Positions 22,464 through 25,940 of a DNA stretch of 25,940 bases are shown here, piece after piece. The position numbers and the translations under genes were made by a program. Numbering within the stretch: the stretch's first letter is position 1; each line of letters opens with the position of its first letter. Origin of the DNA: Sphaerochaeta sp. (GTDB lineage: Bacteria > Spirochaetota > Spirochaetia > Sphaerochaetales > Sphaerochaetaceae); the NCBI GenBank assembly GCA_003456855.1, contig DMOO01000186.1, positions 1 through 25,940 of the forward strand, read 5' to 3'. Under the pieces are notes generated by a model. That model searched no databases. It worked only from the letters and a program-made list of their open reading frames with translations, and had not been told where the DNA came from.

Positions 22464-24584
22464 ATGGCAAAAGCAAAAGACCTGTTCAGACAGAACTTCA
22501 TCGAATACGCCTCCTACGTCATCAAGGACAGAGCCATCCCTGACATCGAGGACGGCCTGAAGCCTGTTCAGAGACGTATCCTGCACACAATGATCGAGAT
22601 GGATGACGGCCGCTTCAACAAGGTCGCCAACGTGGTCGGATCGACCATGCACTACCATCCACATGGAGATGCCTCCATCTACACGGCACTGGTCAACCTG
22701 GCCAACTGTGACCTGTTCATAGACAAGCAGGGTAACTACGGCAACTTCATGACAGGTGACGGCCCTGCCGCCGCCAGATACATCGAGTGTCGCCTGCTGC
22801 CGTTCGCCAAGGAGGTCCTGTACAACCCTGAGATCACAGAGTATGTCGAGTCCTACGACGGCAGAAGCAAGGAGCCTGTGGTCTTCCCGGCAAAGATCCC
22901 TGTGGTCCTGATCCAGGGTACAGAGGGAATCGCAGTCGGAATGTCCACCAAGATCCTGCCCCACAACGCACTCGAGGTCATAGACGCACAGATCGCAGCT
23001 ATCAAGGGCGAGGATTTCCATCTCTATCCGGACTTCCCGGGTGGTGGTTTCATGGACGTCTCCGACTACCAGGACGGCCTTGGTTCCGTTCTTGTCAGAG
23101 CCAAGCTGGACACCTCGAATGCGAAGAAGATCATCATCGAGGAGCTTCCGTTCGGAGTCGACAGCGAGAAGATGATCCACTCCATCGAGGATGCCATCAA
23201 GAAGGGCAGGCTGAAGATCCAGAGCGTCAACGACTTCACCGCGGATAAGGTCAACATCGAAATCTCCCTTGCAAAGGGAACCTACACAAAGGACGTTGTG
23301 GACGCACTCTATGCCTACACACTTTGCGAGCAGAAGATCTCCGTCAACTGCCTTGTCATACGCGACAAGCTTCCGCATGTATGCACTGTAAGCGATGTGA
23401 TCAGATACCACGCGGACCACATCCTTGAGGTCTCCAAGAAGGAGCTCGAGGTCGAGAGAGGACACCTCTTCGACAAGCTGCACACAAGGACTCTGGAGCG
23501 CATCTTCATAGAGGAGCGCATCTACAAGAGAATCGAGCAGAAGAAGACCCAGGAGGCCGTTGTAAGCGCAGTAAAGACAGGCTTCATCCCTTATCAGGAC
23601 CAGCTTATCCACGAGGTCACCGACGATGACGTCGACCACCTGCTCAAGATACCAATCCGCAGAATCTCTCTGTTCGACATCGAGAAGAACAACCAGGAGA
23701 TCGACCAGATCAACGCAAACATCAAGCAGGTCGACTATGACCTTGCCCACCTTGACGAGTACTCGATCCGCACCCTGACCAAGATCAAGGGTGATCTGGA
23801 TGCCGAGACCCACCAGAGGAAGACAGTTGTGGCCGACTTCAACATGATTGATGTCCGCGATGTCGCAAAACGTGACAATGACCTCAAATATGATGCAATG
23901 ACCGGCTATCTGGGCATCAATGTCAAGACCGGAAACACAATGCTCAAGGTCTCCGAGTTCGACAAGATCCTCATTGTCCAGAAGGACGGAACCTACTACT
24001 GCACCAATGTCTCCGACAAGTTGTTCGTAGGCAAGGAGATAGTCTATGTGGGCCTGGCCGACAAGGACAGCCTCGAGAACATAGTCTTCACCGTCATCTA
24101 TCTGGACAGGAAGACCAAGGTCACCTACATAAAGAGGTGCAAGCTCAGTGGCTTCATCATGAACAAGCCTTACGAGCTTCTGCCTAACCCGGACAGCAAC
24201 TCGCTCAAGAAGCTCTCCATCCTGCCTAATGCAGAGGTCACCGTCACCTACAAGGGTCCAAGCCGCGTGAAGGAGTCCACATTCCTGTTCTCCGACTTCC
24301 TGGTCAAGGGCGCCAAGGCCGGTGGAGTCACGATCACCAAGAAGGAGATCGCATCAATCCGCATCAAGCCTTGTAAGCTGGTCGAGAACGAGAAGAAGAC
24401 CGCAACCGAGAGCCTTGCCGATGCACCTGAGGATGAAAATGAAGGGCAGGAGATGGAGCTTGAGGAGGAGAAGGTCGAGGTGGAAGAGGCCAAGGCACCT
24501 GTAGCGGAAGCTGCAAAGACGGAGCCGAAGAAGACCAAGAAGTCTTCCGATGACGACATGCCGGGGCTCTTCGATGATGTCTGA
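22464..24584 (+). CDS. parC: Type IIA topoisomerase subunit A (topoisomerase IV ParC type)
   Basis: This is the DNA-cleaving subunit. The winged-helix region has DGLKPVQRRIL (30-40) and HPHGDASIY (65-73). The catalytic tyrosine is Tyr106 in PAAARYIE. Next come QGTEGIAVGMST and PDFPGGG, then the tower and coiled-coil region around 330-460. The C-terminal domain (about 490-640) is short and lacks the GyrA-box, so gyrase-type wrapping is unlikely. It ends in a very acidic tail (about 640-690) and the peptide MPGLFDDV. At the positions aligned with E. coli GyrA Ser83 and Asp87 it has Ala70 and Thr74. It is the middle gene of a three-gene operon. The downstream RluA gene overlaps its end by 8-11 bases. 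Confidence 0.88.
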   Translation: MAKAKDLFRQNFIEYASYVIKDRAIPDIEDGLKPVQRRILHTMIEMDDGRFNKVANVVGSTMHYHPHGDASIYTALVNLANCDLFIDKQGNYGNFMTGDGPAAARYIECRLLPFAKEVLYNPEITEYVESYDGRSKEPVVFPAKIPVVLIQGTEGIAVGMSTKILPHNALEVIDAQIAAIKGEDFHLYPDFPGGGFMDVSDYQDGLGSVLVRAKLDTSNAKKIIIEELPFGVDSEKMIHSIEDAIKKGRLKIQSVNDFTADKVNIEISLAKGTYTKDVVDALYAYTLCEQKISVNCLVIRDKLPHVCTVSDVIRYHADHILEVSKKELEVERGHLFDKLHTRTLERIFIEERIYKRIEQKKTQEAVVSAVKTGFIPYQDQLIHEVTDDDVDHLLKIPIRRISLFDIEKNNQEIDQINANIKQVDYDLAHLDEYSIRTLTKIKGDLDAETHQRKTVVADFNMIDVRDVAKRDNDLKYDAMTGYLGINVKTGNTMLKVSEFDKILIVQKDGTYYCTNVSDKLFVGKEIVYVGLADKDSLENIVFTVIYLDRKTKVTYIKRCKLSGFIMNKPYELLPNPDSNSLKKLSILPNAEVTVTYKGPSRVKESTFLFSDFLVKGAKAGGVTITKKEIASIRIKPCKLVENEKKTATESLADAPEDENEGQEMELEEEKVEVEEAKAPVAEAAKTEPKKTKKSSDDDMPGLFDDV

Positions 24585-25293
24585 TCTTGCTTCAAGGGTC
24601 CTGTATGAGGACAACCACATCATCATAATCAACAAGCTGCCAGGGGAGATCGTCCAGGCCGACAAGACCGGTGACATCACCCTGGCTGACGATGTCAAAG
24701 CCTATCTCAAGGAGAAGTACAACAAGCCCGGCAATGTGTTCCTGGGCCTGCCTCACAGGCTGGACCGCCCGACAAGCGGCATCGTGGTCTTCGCCCGCAC
24801 GGACAAGGCGCTCAGCAGGCTCTCCCAGATGTTCCGCGACGGCAAGGTGGACAAGTTCTACTGGGCCATCGTGGACAAGCCCATGACGGAGCAGAGCGGG
24901 CTTCTCAGACACTATATCTATAGAAATACAGCAAAGAACAAGAGCTTCGCCTACAAGCCTGCTCCGGACGGAGGGGCTCCGAACCTCCATGGAATCCGCA
25001 AGGGGGACCTGCAGGAGGCCAGACTTGAGTACAGTCAGATAGGGCAGTCTGAGCGCTACACGCTTCTTCAGATACATCTTCTTACCGGAAGACATCACCA
25101 GATCAGGGCCCAGCTTGCAGCCTGCGGGGTGCACATCAAAGGGGATTTGAAGTATGGCTTCCCGCGTTCAGACGAGAATGGCGGTATCTGCCTGCACTCC
25201 AGGGAGATCTCCTTCGAGCATCCTGTCAGCCACGAGACTGTGCATGTGGTGGCTCCTGTGCCTGAGGACAGGATCTGGTCTTATTTTAGTTAA
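24577..25293 (+). CDS. RluA-family RNA pseudouridine synthase
   Basis: The 238-residue enzyme converts specific uridines in rRNA or tRNA to pseudouridine. The family motif LPHRLDRPTSG carries the catalytic Asp63. VLYEDNHIIIINKLPG at the N-terminus and LLTGRHHQIRAQLA near residue 168-181 are also typical. There is no S4 RNA-binding domain, so it is closer to the short RluA/TruC group than to RluC/RluD; the exact target cannot be told. Two ATGs, 24574 and 24577, are equally possible. Either way the start lies inside the parC 3' end, and translational coupling is likely. Its stop lies in a 14-bp palindrome TTTAGTTAACTAAA (25285-25298). Confidence 0.9.
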   Translation: MSDLASRVLYEDNHIIIINKLPGEIVQADKTGDITLADDVKAYLKEKYNKPGNVFLGLPHRLDRPTSGIVVFARTDKALSRLSQMFRDGKVDKFYWAIVDKPMTEQSGLLRHYIYRNTAKNKSFAYKPAPDGGAPNLHGIRKGDLQEARLEYSQIGQSERYTLLQIHLLTGRHHQIRAQLAACGVHIKGDLKYGFPRSDENGGICLHSREISFEHPVSHETVHVVAPVPEDRIWSYFS

Positions 25294-25298
25294 CTAAA
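25285..25298. repeat. 14-bp palindrome over the RluA stop codon
   Basis: TTTAGTTAACTAAA is perfectly symmetric and contains the TAA stop. It has no loop or T-run, so it is not a normal terminator. Confidence 0.4.
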
Positions 25299-25397
25299 CA
25301 TTGAAGAAAATTTACATTTCCATTAATTCAAATTAGAAGAATTGATACTTTTCTCAAAACTCTGACCTCAATATTGACCTAAATCGCAAACATAAAG

Positions 25398-25940
<543 letters not shown>

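Noticed and set aside
22395-23813. A 472-codon open frame on the minus strand across parC
   Set aside because: It lies wholly opposite strongly recognised parE/parC sequence, is rich in Leu/Val/Asp as expected of an antisense frame of such codon use, and has no family match I recognise.

Overview
The window looks like a chromosomal stretch of an anaerobic, sugar-using bacterium, most likely a spirochaete of the Treponema/Sphaerochaeta type. The basis is indirect: a DUF4416 protein, a ParE/ParC pair of the short type with an acidic ParC tail, several glycoside hydrolases, a GdhA-type glutamate dehydrogenase and spirochaete-like secreted proteins. No rRNA or other taxonomic marker gene is present, so the assignment is an inference.

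Layout. 1-688: the 3' end of a GH2 glycosidase. 678-2680 (minus): an SDF-family symporter followed by a small membrane protein in one operon. 2833-6644 (minus): peptidyl-tRNA hydrolase and a very long GH13 alpha-amylase-family enzyme, closed by a clear terminator. 6733-8129 (plus): a DUF4416 protein and a membrane-anchored protein. 8246-9055: a nuclease-like gene broken by one in-frame stop. 9222-12457: an AT-richer operon of four secreted beta-rich proteins that share a C-terminal strand motif. This is the best candidate for an undescribed system. 12585-16802: a beta-helix-like lipoprotein and a MacB-like fused ABC transporter. 16920-19448 (minus): leuS. 19593-20273: a YhhN-family membrane protein. 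20274-20640: a gene-free stretch with a palindrome, predicted RNA-like structure and the parE promoter. 20641-25293: parE, parC and an RluA-type pseudouridine synthase in one operon. 25481-end: the 5' part of gdhA.

One pattern runs through the window. Six genes at the head of their transcription units (transporter, pth, DUF4416, ABC transporter, leuS, parE) have no Shine-Dalgarno sequence. Each has a sigma-70-like -10 element ending only 6-8 bases before the start codon, which predicts leaderless mRNAs. Genes inside operons (GH13, parC, the secreted set), and gdhA with its own longer leader, carry ordinary Shine-Dalgarno sequences.

The housekeeping genes work in translation (pth, leuS, RluA), chromosome decatenation (parE/parC) and nitrogen assimilation (gdhA). 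The hydrolases and transporters fit polysaccharide use. The secreted operon and the lipoprotein/ABC pair form the cell-surface, accessory part.
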